The position numbers were made by a program, and so were the translations under genes. Below are positions 46,381 through 57,190 of a stretch of DNA of 64,000 nucleotides, piece after piece; within the stretch, counting starts at the first letter, position 1, and every line of letters begins with the position of its first letter. Under the pieces are notes generated by a model. That model was given only the letters and a program-made list of their open reading frames with translations, had not been told where the DNA came from and searched no databases. The DNA comes from Druceiella hillmani (Eukaryota; Arthropoda; Insecta; Lepidoptera; Hepialidae). Where the stretch lies: the NCBI GenBank assembly GCA_039881145.1, contig JAYKKI010000052.1, positions 10,331,501 to 10,395,500 of the forward strand. The letters run 5' to 3'.

Positions 46381-47589
46381 TTGCACATTAAAACATTGTA
46401 ATTTCAATGAACGTTCAACTCATATTTTTGGAACTTAACGAATCGATCTTATAGGAAACAAAGTACTTAGAGGTTATTAGACTTTACTGTATTTTAATTA
46501 ACCATTATAAACAAGTTTTATAGTTTTCGCGCCCAACAATACGGTGGATAAACAAAGCCTTAAGAAGGGGTCGGTAACGTAACGCAGATAACGGGCAACC
46601 AATGTTAAAGGCGACGCTTTTTCAATTGTTTTGTTTTTTTCCTTTCTCTCTATACGTCTAGACAAAACTTGCAGTATAACCAGTTGGTTAAAATGATTTT
46701 AGACGGCTTATAAATTGTTATAAAAAGCAACTAACAATGGTCATTGGTTAGCATAAATAGCAACAAAAAGCTCAGCGCAACGAGACGGACTAAGTGGCGT
46801 CTGAGTCATTCGAACATGGGGCGCTGCTCGGGTTGATTCTTCCGTATTGTTGTACACCAGTAGGTTAGTGACCTGGACGACGATTGCGTTTTTGTCCTAT
46901 CGAGATAATCTAGATACACAAATGGCTTAATTGACTGCTATCAACACGCCATATAGACGAGCGGTATTTTAGTTAATGCCGAGTCTAATTTACTATATTG
47001 AACAATCTAAATAATGAAAATAATTACAGTCATGAAGGTGAATGCCGAAATGATTCGTGTTAAATTCCGATCCGTTACTACTAGCATATGTTGTCGTAGT
47101 TAATCTAAATTCGTCTGTTAATATTTATTTTTTAATTTAAATTTTTGCTTTAAACGTTGCAAACTCTTTTAATATTGCTAACTATAACTCTATTCCATTC
47201 CAAGAGAGAATGTTTGTAAACAAATCAGTTTAACAATTCAGGTATTCTAAACCTTTTTCTTGGGTATACAAAGTTTAATATAATGCAGATTTGGTTTGGT
47301 ATTTTTGATAAAAAATATAATACTTTTATTGGTATTGTTTTTTCTTGTTATAGAGTGTAATAAATTATTCACAACTTCATAATTAATTTGTGAAAGTTCA
47401 AATACTCTGCCAGAGATCTAATTCGTAGCCCTTCAGCTGAGCGTTAGCATTTAGCCATTCCAGTATGGGCCGAAATACTGTTCAACGCTTAAGTGTATAT
47501 ATACAATGCTGAACGATAATATTAGTTTTTCACCTACTTTTTTTTAAAAATAAATATAATAAACATCCAAAATATACAGTTATCGTCTT
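46381..47589. other. Intergenic sequence, no gene seen
   Basis: 46545-46900 is somewhat less AT-rich, with a 'gcataaatagc' TATA-like string near 46750 and 'aacgagacggactaagtggc' after it, but no open frame follows. Promoter status is unsupported. Confidence 0.4.
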
Positions 47590-48620
47590 AATTCCTCATG
47601 GAAGCAAAATCTTACTGCATGTCTTAAACGAGCGTCTCAAACCTCTTCAGGTAGATCGCACCTGAACAGGCAGGTTTCGTGAAGAGTAAAGGTACGCGAG
47701 AACAAATTCTAATAGTGCGTCAAATTATTGAGAAATCCCAAGAATTCAACGAGCCTACTTATATTTGTTCCGTTGATTTTTTGAACAAATTTCATTCGGT
47801 TAAATGGCCAAAACTTTGGGAAACACTACAAGAAATGAGTACCCCGAAACACCTTGTGCATCTCCTCACACATTTTTATAAAAATTAAATAACCCCAGTC
47901 AGAATAGATGATATATTATCTAGTCAGTTCCACCCCAATGCAGGAGTTCGCCAAGGATGTATAATCTCACCACTATTTAACATCTATACTGAGCTTATAA
48001 TGAGAATTGATTTTAAAAACTGAACAGATTGAATTACGTTCGGTTGCACAAAAATCTCAAATCTTCGATATGCGGATGACACCACCTTATTGGCAACTAG
48101 TATTCGTCATATGGAAAGTCTACTGCAAAGAATGGAAAACATCAGTCTTGAAATCAGTCGCAATAAGACAAAGATGATGATTATCGTCCGTCCTAACGAT
48201 AACTCGCCCGATATTAACCAACTTGCAAAATTGCGAGGTGGTTCAATCATTCGTCTATTTGAGGGCCTTTTTTTATAATAATGACGGATGTACTGATGAA
48301 ATCAAAAGGCTTATAACGATTGTTATGTCTGCTATGGACAATCTGAAGAGGATATGCAAGAAGAGCTACATGACAAAAACAACGAAAACCCGACTCGTTC
48401 GACAATTAATTTTCCCAATTTTCCTCTACGCCGCAAAGACATCTATTTTTTTTCTCCCGCTGGGTACCACGCGAAAGCGGGAGAAAAAAATAGATGCCCT
48501 TTTCGCTACAGTTCGTCCGACGTTCCGCTACATTAGTGCACCCGGAGAGCAGTTGATAGTTAGGAATAGAGATATATCCTATGGCTCATCACTCATCTGC
48601 AAGACACTTATATGGTGACC
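47590..48620 (+). pseudogene. Non-LTR retrotransposon reverse transcriptase relic
   Basis: The relic shows the RT motifs in order: QAGF at about 47661, a ...YICSVDFL...F motif-A region near 47760, a G-V-R-Q-G-C-I-I-S-P-L motif-B region at 47944-47980, and the catalytic YADD box at 48069-48080 (tyrosine, alanine and two aspartates kept). After that come an N-K-T-K-M thumb-like part and a C-terminal N-C-E-V-V-Q-S ... L-I-F-P-I-F-L-Y-A segment. Frame 0 holds from 47590 to about 48230, with stops at TAA 47886 and two TGAs near 48020. A one-base shift at about 48230 moves the rest into frame 1 up to TGA 48616. The endonuclease end is absent, so this is a 3' fragment. Known: this layout is typical of arthropod non-LTR elements. 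I cannot fix the clade. Clearly inactive. Confidence 0.9.
48440..48496. repeat. Inverted repeat inside the RT relic
   Basis: Left arm 48440-48461 ('catctatttt...ctcccgct') is the complement of right arm 48476-48496 ('agcgggagaa...tagatg') except for one extra T. The spacer is 14 bases ('gggtaccacgcgaa'). The right arm encodes residues expected there (...K-R-E-K-K-I-D-A-L). The left arm replaces the expected residues, so it looks like a local copied inversion. Confidence 0.85.
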
Positions 48621-49769
48621 ACGACCACTATGCCAAAAGTATAACCACTGATAATATAAGAGAAAAAGCATAGCTGTTATAAAAAAAACAATACTATATA
48701 ATGTGTATAATATATATATTCTACACTGCAAAATAATAACAACATTTCCTTAAAAAGAAAATATAGTGTCATATAGTTTCTTTTGTTTCATTTTCCTTAC
48801 TCCAAATATTGTGTATAAGTACGTTTAAATATTAAAACAATCAAAGATCTCCGTATATTGAAGGTGGCTCATAGTAGCTATCTCACTCCAACGCGTTATA
48901 AAATAAATATATGTATGAGTAGCATATATGGGTCAAGATTTTTTATGCGTCGAAATTTCAAATTCTGAAATGTTATATACCTCTGAATTTTGTAGGATGG
49001 ATCGAAAGCAAAGGTTGTCCATTTTTCCCTCTAAATTTCACAATTCATATTAGTAAAATAACGGTGTAATATTTGATATTTATAACATTATTTAGCAAAA
49101 TAGTTTAATAAGTTGATGTAGTGATTAGAATATTTCGTTTAATAATATTGCGAGCGAAGTACAATTAATTTTGTAAATAGTCGTCGACTGATTGAATATA
49201 AATTCGTACCAACCATATTTTAACTGTTAAATCGGTTTGTTTACAAACATTCTCTTTTGGAATTGGATGGAGTATAGATATTTATACGTTTAATAATATA
49301 TATTGTTCCATATTGCCTGCATTGGAAGATCTGCTCTTTTCCATTTCTCAACTTTAGCTATAATATCAGACATATAAGACATATATATGGTGCCGAGACG
49401 AGAAGGTGAGACTTCGGTATATATTTTCCCACTCCTTTATCTCGTAATTTGTTGGTCGAAAAATTTAAAATAATTCAAACTAATGGAAGATCTTGATTTC
49501 TCTGATTTCCGAAATTATCGTAGATACACAGGTTATATATTGTAAGAATATCATAAACTCTAGATATGTACAAATATTTATTAAAATAAATATCTCTTTT
49601 CATCATGATACACCTAGTGTCAAAACGAAATAATTAATAATGATATGTATCAAACATCCCTGACACAGATAACCATTTTCTTCACTAACACGTAATATAC
49701 ACCTATTGTTAAATGAATAAGGGAATGTTTCTTATCTAATTTAGCCCTCTAATCGAGTATTAGGCATAC
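48621..49769. other. AT-rich intergenic sequence, no gene seen
   Basis: No array, gene or recognisable repeat was identified. Confidence 0.5.
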
Positions 49770-50015
49770 GTGCGTTCATACCTGAGAGGGTGGGTATGTG
49801 CGTTTTTGTGTACCTGTGGGCCTGTGTGCGTGCATGCTTACGTGTGTATGCGTTCTTGTGTGCGTGTGTGTAATTGTACGTGCATCGTTGTGTGACCTAG
49901 CGAGCCAGTGGGCGAGGCGTGCGTGCATACAAAAGCACGTGTGTACATACCTGCTGATGTGCATATGAGCGTACTGCACGTGTGCATGCGAACGTGTGAG
50001 TGAGTATGCTTGTGA
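49770..50015 (+). repeat. Degenerate GT-rich simple-sequence tract
   Basis: About 245 bases dominated by 'gtgtgcgtgc', 'tacgtgtgtatgcg' and 'gtgcatgcgaacgtgtg' phrases: alternating purine-pyrimidine with TG, CG and CA steps and frequent interruptions. Two overlapping minus-strand frames rich in H, T and R are artefacts. The alternation could favour Z-DNA (inference). Confidence 0.88.
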
Positions 50016-52367
50016 CAAGTACGCTTTAAAAAACTGAAAGTTTCAATGTTTTGTTTTAAATAAAATAACATACACAAAAAAACGTAACTTATAAGAAGTT
50101 ATATAGGTTGCTTAGAACTAAGCGAAAAATCGATTCAACAATTGGCCTTTCGTTACTGAAAAAAGCTGCCAAATGTCAAACTTCACCCGGGTTTTCACGA
50201 AAAATTTTCACTCATTTAATTTTTTTAATTCCTTGTTTTCTTTATTTAGTATTTGACAATTTGTTTCTCATTTGTATCCTAAATATTCAGTGACAACAAA
50301 AAAGTGAATTAATTCGAAAAAAAACTATTACAAATGTTTCATAACAAAAACATAATATTATGAAAAAAGGGAACGTCAATTTTTTGTAAAAAAAATCGTG
50401 AGTGGCCTCGAAATCTATTAAAAAAAATTTAGTGCATATAATTGTTTTTTAATTTAATTTTTTTTAGTTTTAATAGGAGGTGACAGAATCTTCAAGACAC
50501 CCAAGTTGGATCAATGGATAGTGTGGGATTTTTACCCACTGAAACAATACCACCTTAATCACAACCAGCCTAAAGAATGTCCAAAACTTTCATTGTATTT
50601 TTATTATTATCCCATGAATGAAGTATTTACCATAGGATAAACCTCCTATCGGGTTATAAACCATCAATCCATAAGGTTTAGTTCTCATGAGAGATCGTCG
50701 CATATCCGTTACATCGCTTCCATTTCCGGCTTTTCGTGATTCTGCAACTGCATTATGTATGTGATTGCATATCTTTGATCACTTCTGCAACTAGCTCGAT
50801 GTGTCGATCACGATTTATTGTTTCGAATGCAGCACAGAGCATTGAAAATTATGCGTAGCACTTTATTTTGAAAATAAAAAAAACTTAAAAATTTACTTTA
50901 TTAAAGTGCTCTTATTCACTGTAATCCTATAATTATTATGTAGTTTACTATTTTAAGATATCTTGATTAAAATAAATAACTGTAGTCTTGTTAATATATG
51001 GCCATATAATGAATTTTGCTATAATGTCATTTATAGTTAAAATATTGTAAAATATATCAAGTCTCACAATCATCAGGTCGTCATATCTGCATTGTTTTTA
51101 TTTACTTTGTTTACTTTATAGAGATTTACTATTTCTACAATTCATTATACAGCTGTACTTGTTGCTCGACATTGCATCTACACTGCATTCAAATTCATTT
51201 GACCTCTTTTCATTCCATAATATCTGCTCGCCATTTTCACGTGCGCTGCGTTCAATTTAATTTTACCCATTCATATTCATGAACAGAAATTCGATCGTAA
51301 TTCGAAGCCGTATTTCCAAGTACGCAAACACGTTCACCTGCTCCACTGATCTGTCAAATTTATTGCCGCATTGATTTATGCTTTAACTAGTTAAAAAAAT
51401 AGGTCGAAAATATTACCATAAGAACATTCGTAGTAGTTTTTTTTACAGTGTTCTAAAATATTTCCAATAACACAAATGTGGCACTGTTTATTTTTTCTGT
51501 TATACGTAAACTTTCTTATTTCTAATAACAAACGTTTTACGTAAAAGTAGAACTCGTAACGGTATGGTTCCATACTCAAATATAAATATTATTTTTCAAT
51601 ATGAAAATATATTGCCCAGCATATGTTTCACAGGCGTAAGAGTCCAAGTATCTTTGATTTATACAGTTTTTCGTTATATTATTTACTAAATACTGTGACA
51701 CACACTATTTAACACTTTGCGAACTCGATCAGATTTTTGATTGCCATAAGGCCTTTTTTCAGCTTTTCACTACGAAACCATAATTACATTCGTAAGATCC
51801 CTATTTTTAAATATAAATGGCTTATCTTTTAATATAGGATAAATATTATTTATATGCAAAATTTCATTGAAATCTGTAGACCGTTTAAGAGCGAAAGAAT
51901 GACAAACAATGAAATAAGCAGACAATGTCGACTTTTATTAAATTATTAGCCTTGACTGACATTATTACGTCCATCGGGGCTTTATAGCATTTTCTCTTTC
52001 GGACTTAAGATAAAGCCTTTCAAAATGTAGACTTTCGTACATAATTACGTTTTCAATTACTAAAAGCTACGCAAATAGAACATCCAATCGAAAGCTCTAT
52101 TCTATTATGATCTCATGGCAAACGTATGTTGTTACTCGTTCCGTTAACAAACGAAAGTGATAACAAAACGTTTGTTTACAGTTAAAATTAAGCTTGTATG
52201 TATCGTTATTGAATTATGTTATTACATTGTCATCATTAAATACCGATCGATTGCGTGTCAGAACACTTATGTTCTAGAGTTATATATATCTTGTGAAATT
52301 TTTTATAAATTTCAACTGAAATAATTTCATTTTGACGTTCTAATGAAACGCCTAATGTCTATAATTT
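50016..52367. other. AT-rich intergenic sequence, no gene seen
   Basis: A patch at 50475-50580 ('gaggtgacagaatcttcaag', 'gtgtgggatttttacccact', 'gaaacaataccacctt') looks like the decayed end of a larger transposon, family unknown. The rest is unassigned. Confidence 0.45.
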
Positions 52368-52617
52368 ACACTTAAATGAAACTACGTGATGTAGTATTAT
52401 TTCTACTTTCTTTAATTTCTTTACCACGACCTAGGTTTCGTTGTATTACAACATCTTCAGGTGGGATATTAGCAAAGATTCAAACCTGAAGATGTTGTAA
52501 TACTACGAAACCTAGGTCGTGGTGAAGAAATTAAAGAAAGTAGAAATAATACTACATCACGTAGTTTCATTTAAGTGTGAATAATGAATTTCTACAAAAT
52601 TAACGCCAAATATATTC
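52368..52617. mobile_element. Palindromic hammerhead-bearing element, copy 7, with tail and target duplication
   Basis: The palindrome spans 52368-52578, with arms outside 'acacttaaatgaaac' and inside 'cttcaggt'. The family tail ('gaataatgaatttctacaaa ... gccaaatatattc') follows to 52617. The unit is bracketed by 'aatgtctataattta' (52354-52368) and 'aatgtctacaattta' (52618-52632), a 15-base duplication with one mismatch, of which the first three bases may belong to the tail. Known: duplications this long suit target-primed retrotransposition better than cut-and-paste transposition. The plus-strand hammerhead block is damaged (stem I AAAC, one stem II mismatch); the minus-strand one is intact. 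Confidence 0.85.
52424..52464 (-). ncRNA. Hammerhead-ribozyme-like motif, minus strand, intact
   Basis: Identical in core, stems I-III and cleavage-site base to the copy-1 motif at 8480-8520. Predicted cleavage lies between 52428 and 52427. Confidence 0.58.
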
Positions 52618-52632
52618 AATGTCTACAATTTA

Positions 52633-53279
52633 GTTCAAAACCCTTGGTTGAAAAATTAGAGGGAACGTGATGCGCTGCACGTCATGTTACAGTTTAATAT
52701 TTTACAAACGGGCCTAAGGTTCACTCACCCTTCTTATTCCTAAACATACCTCTACCTCTTACGAAAAATCCTTCACTGTTCAAGCAGCATTTTGGAATCA
52801 CCTGGATCCTGACATCAGGAAAATCACGTCCATAAATATTTTAAAGATCGAGTGAAAAAGTCCTGCTGCTCCTGAAATCTTTTTCTTTGTGCCCTTGTCG
52901 TTTCCTGTCTTTCCCATCTCAAATCATGTCAATAATTTATATTACTTATACTTTTGTATTTTTTTGATTTTTTGTTTGTCTAATGTACTACCTATAATTT
53001 TCATTATAAAATCTCTTACAGTCTACCAACTAAATTTCTACACCAATTTTTATGGTTGACAGGAAAGTTTATTCATGTAGCAATAAGCCCACCATATATA
53101 CTATACATAAAAGTTGATAAATAACTAAATAAATAAAGTGACAGAAAACCGTCCAAGTACGACTGTGGCTCGCGCATTAAGGTTTCCGTAACTCGTTTAA
53201 AGTAAAATTATTTATCGAGAGCCTTTTTAATATGGAGTTTCTAGCGTAATAAATCCAAATCCTAACTAATATTAGAAAT
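52633..53279. other. Intergenic sequence, no gene seen
   Basis: 52740-52960 is a little less AT-rich ('tccactgttcaagcagcatt ... tggaatcacctggatcct'-like text) and may be a decayed non-LTR 3' fragment. No frame supports a call. Confidence 0.4.
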
Positions 53280-53600
53280 GTTAAAGAGTGTTTGTCTTTC
53301 TTTCAAGTCGCAATGGAATAATGGATTAAGATTATTTTTGGCACCGAGATAGGTAATGGCCGGAAAATGATACAGGCTACTTTTTATTTTGAGAAACATC
53401 ACACTAACTAATATCATAAATACTAAACTGTGTTTGTTTATTCTTCTTTCTCCTCGTAACAGAGCAATGAATCGTCATTTTTGCACACAGATAAGTGATA
53501 GGCCGGGAAATGATATAGGCTACTCTTTATCCCGGGAAATCTTATTCCCTGGGAAAATTTTTATTTGAATCTGAAAAAGTGCATAAATGGAACAACGAAT
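53280..53600 (+). repeat. Decayed interspersed repeat, two partial copies
   Basis: 'gtttgtctttctttcaagtc ... ttggcaccgagataggtaat ggccggaaaatgatacaggc tactttttatt' and, from about 53405, 'actaatatcataaatactaa ... ttgcacacagataagtgata ggccgggaaatgatataggc tactctttatcccgggaaat'. The phrase order is that of a very common lepidopteran repeat, present here as two diverged tandem copies. No coding content. Confidence 0.65.
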
Positions 53601-54967
53601 CAACTTCACAACGGAGTAACGGATCGACGTTATTATAGTCACACATATGCTTGGTTATAGTTTTCTTACAATTCACCACAAAATCACAGTTTTAGTTGTC
53701 CTGCAACTTTGTCTAGGCCACCTAAAGTTTTATTGCCATTTGTTTTTTTTTCAAAAAGTTTAGTTTCGTAGTTCTGGAAAAAAGAGCGGGGCGAACCGTT
53801 TTTTTTCCACGTTTTTTCAATATATCTATGAATATAAATAGCCTGATATCTTGAAAAAATATTCTTTTGAGACCCTTAAAACTAGATCTTTCAAAAAATA
53901 CCTCACATTTTATATGGAATATAAGAAAAAATTGTCACGTTTTAATTTTCCCTACCCAAAATTTCCACGTAAATATAAATATTTATCAGTGTTTTTGCTA
54001 TTGAAGTATATGTGGGTTAATATGCTTTATTAATATGCTGAATTTAAGTTTTGACGTTTTGGAGAAAAACAGAAAAAACCTAAAAATTTTAAATTGAACA
54101 TCAATTTTTTTAAAAAAAACAATGTGATGATACTCCACACAATGGAATAGGCGAAATAAATTTCTACTACCTACTTGTATGGGAAGACTAAAAACTTTTA
54201 ATAATTCTTTAAACTTCAATATTTTTCTATTCGTTAATTCAGATCCGTATTTAAGGCATTTCCTTTCTTAATTTAATATAAATACATAGTTCTAAATCTG
54301 TAGAAAATGTGAAACTGTTGCACACTTATCGACGAATGCGTGGACTGGACAAAATTCTAAAATCTAGGTCTTTCTAGGTTCACAACTGAATCTTAAAAAT
54401 GACTTCGTCCAGAGGAATAAACTACATCGGCGAAAACTGGCCCTTTTTGTTCAACAGAAAAGACAGAATTGATTGGTATACTAGAAAAAAATGCTCATTT
54501 TTTATCATATTAACATTTTTTATGACATATCTGAAACCCATGAAAATATTTTCTTAAAAGAATGACGTTTCACGGAAAAACTGATTCGTAAATTCCTCGA
54601 AAACATTTCCTTTACATCACAAGTTTGTCCAATGACAAATAACTTTTATCTTTAAATGACTTTTAATCGAACATATATTTCTTTATAATATCCATTATTC
54701 AAAATACTGGCTACTTTTATTTGACAATTCTAAATAGTATTTATTTTCGCGTAATTAAATCCCAATTAACTATGGATATTGACCAGTCTGGGTTACATGG
54801 CTCAAAATATTGAAAAATGTTATTTAATAACCTATCAGTTATCTGCCAAGTTAAATGAAGTTATCGTTTTATAGACAAAGATAAGTTTAATACTTTTTTA
54901 TAAATTATTAGCGAAAACGATAAATAAATATCAAACAATAATAAATATCGTACTTTTACAAGTTACT
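53601..54967. other. AT-rich intergenic sequence, no gene seen
   Basis: Frames at 53851-54033 and 53998-54219 are K/F/Y-rich and unrecognised. Confidence 0.5.
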
Positions 54968-55022
54968 TATAAAATGACAAGTGTAAACACTTGTACAAAG
55001 TGTTTACACTTGTCATTTTATA
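54968..55022. repeat. 25-bp perfect inverted repeat
   Basis: Arms 54968-54992 and 54998-55022 are exact complements around five bases (GTACA), containing 'gacaagtgtaaacactt'. The spacer is so short that it can form a stable cruciform. Confidence 0.95.
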
Positions 55023-55195
55023 CCGTGTCGTGTTAAACAAAACAAACACTTCAAAATTGTTAGATATAATTGTTATGCCATTACCAAAAGGACATATCTG
55101 CATTTTCTTTGTATTTCATTGATATTTATAAATGTATAATACAAATGTGCTGCGTACCTCTGCTTGCCGGGCCACTTTGAAGGTATAAGATGAAA

Positions 55196-55412
55196 GACCA
55201 GAAAAAGAAAGATTTGAAGGAATGAGATAAACATAAAGGACCAGAAAAAGAAAAAATTTAAGAAATAAGATTAACAGAAAAGACCAGAAAAAGAAATATT
55301 TGAAGAAATAAGATTAACATAAAAGACCAGAAAAAGAAAGATTTGAAGGAGTAAGATGAACATAAAAGACCAGAAAAAGAAAGATTTGAAGGAGTAAGAA
55401 GAATACCATTAG
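55196..55412 (+). repeat. Purine-rich tandem array, 43-bp unit, five copies
   Basis: Units begin 'gaccagaaaaagaaagattt' at 55196, 55239, 55282, 55325 and 55368, an exact 43-base spacing. The plus strand is almost all purine in each unit's first half. The last two copies are nearly identical. Confidence 0.95.
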
Positions 55413-55710
55413 ACATACTATAATTTGAAGAATGACCAAAAAATAAATTAATAAAATGAATTGCCAGATTTAAAAAAAATATTTTGTCGATTATCGTTTA
55501 AAATGTTAATTATTTAGTACGAATAGCGTGACTAATATTTTCAAAGTATGACAAGCAAATAAATATTTAATATTGCCATTAATTACAACGGTACTAGAAA
55601 CACGGCCTAAGTAAAACCTGAATAGGCTATCAATGTAACTTTATTAATGTACGTAATGATTGTGCTGAATGCCTATATAAGTATATCAATGGGTATATCT
55701 CAACTCTCCA
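55413..55710. other. AT-rich intergenic sequence
   Basis: No feature recognised. Confidence 0.5.
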
Positions 55711-55990
55711 TTACTGCATTGACGATTGGTATGCGGCCGAACGCCATACTTGGTCCGAAGCTACCGCTGCTAAGTACTCAGAGGAACACTCAAAGTAATT
55801 GGCGTAGTTAGCATCTCTCAATTCAATTGTTAATAGCATTACCGAGATGGATCGTCGACACTGGCATTGTTGAGATGGGACGACGCGAATTACGTCCCAC
55901 TCGCTCGAGTCCAGCCTTCTCACGCACAATGGGAGCCAGCTCCGTTCCACTACTCTCGAGGTCCGTGCAGCGATTAGAAAAATAAGAGGC
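55711..55990 (-). pseudogene. Unrecognised coding-like fragment, probably transposon-derived
   Basis: Base composition here is balanced, unlike its surroundings. A 79-codon minus frame (55950 to 55711) and a second overlapping minus frame are open over most of it. The predicted residues (tryptophan, cysteine and arginine well represented) look more like former coding DNA than AT noise. I recognise no motif. A decayed LTR or non-LTR element fragment is most likely; a lone exon is possible. Confidence 0.3.
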
Positions 55991-56519
55991 TCCCATGTGT
56001 TTCCGTATTTCTTTATTGGCCTCGCATAGGCTGATTGATCGTTTTTGTGCTTGTTGTTTCGTGAAATAAATGAGGTCGAGGAGACAAGTCGTTCGATAAA
56101 TCTCGTCGAAAAGTTTTAGTACTTTTATCGTACTTTTATTGTAATTATATATTTATTAAGTCTCCTCTTTTCCTTAGTGTCGGTAATACCGAACATTGCC
56201 TGAGTTACTAGCTCCCGTATGCACCACATTCGGACAGTTGAAAACGTATTTTGTATGGATACTTTAGGAATTGGATCGTGCAATTGGGCACGGTTGGTAA
56301 AATAGACCCTTGTTTCGACTCGACTGACAATTAATGAGAAACAGAAGTACGTTTTTAGCTCTCAGTAAGTCCGACTGACAGTCTTGACCGTATGTAATGC
56401 ACATCGGCGTAAGTGTAACTTAATATCTATATATTCCACTCGACTGTAACCTTTTTTTTTATGTATAAACAACATTTTGAGAACTTTATGCTAATTATTA
56501 CATGTAAAAAAGTTAAGTC
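55991..56519. other. Intergenic sequence, no gene seen
   Basis: Balanced composition continues to about 56400 without an open frame. It may be more of the same decayed element. Confidence 0.4.
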
Positions 56520-57080
56520 TATTGCATGCTCCGCGCATCTGTGCATTATTATCGACTAGCGAACAAGCCTCGAGTTTTAACAACAGATATTTTATAATTA
56601 TATCTTGGTTAATTTTACAAGTTAGTTACCTTTATATAGCTCTTAAAAAAAAGTAGATTTTTCTCTAAAAAATACCTTTTTTTCAATTTTTCGACATATT
56701 TATTATGATCTTAATTATTATGTCTATTCCTGACACCGCGCGCGTTTGTATTCTTGTCGACCAGCGTACAAGCCTCGAGTTTTAATCATAGATGTTTTAT
56801 AATTGTAGTTCGTTATTTTTACAAATGAATAAATTTTATATAGCCTTTTAAAAAGAAATCTGTAAATCTTTCTGTAAAAAAATATAAATTTATTAATTTT
56901 TTGACATATTTGTTATGATCTAAATTATTGGCTTTTCCACACCTCGCGCGTCTGTGTATTATTATCAAAGCACTAGCGCAAAAGCCTCGAGTTTTAACAA
57001 TAGATGTATTATAATTATAACGCAGTTAATTTTACAAGTTAGTCAATTTTATATAGCTTTTACGAAAAATTATTTGCGTC
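56520..57080 (+). repeat. Three-copy tandem repeat, about 205-212 bp
   Basis: 'cgcgcatctgtgcattatta tc', then 'agcctcgagttttaac', 'agatattttataatta', 'ttaattttacaagttagt' and 'tttatatagct', recurs with the anchor 'agcctcgagttttaa' at 56566, 56771 and 56983. The copies have diverged well. The third is cut short at about 57080. Confidence 0.9.
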
Positions 57081-57099
57081 TCCGACCTTTGGTCTATAC

Positions 57100-57102
<3 letters not shown>

Positions 57103-57154
<52 letters not shown>

Positions 57155-57190
57155 CGTGCGTGCGTACGTGTATGTGTACATATGAGAACA
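57103..57190. repeat. (TA)n microsatellite with GT/GC tail
   Basis: TA run 57103-57151, followed by 'tgtgcgtgcgtgcgtacgtg' and 'tatgtgtacatatg'. Compound microsatellite. Confidence 0.96.

Noticed and set aside
46545..46900. Possible promoter with a TATA-like string near 46750
   Set aside because: No open frame, splice signal or CpG enrichment follows, and TATA-like strings are common in AT-rich DNA.
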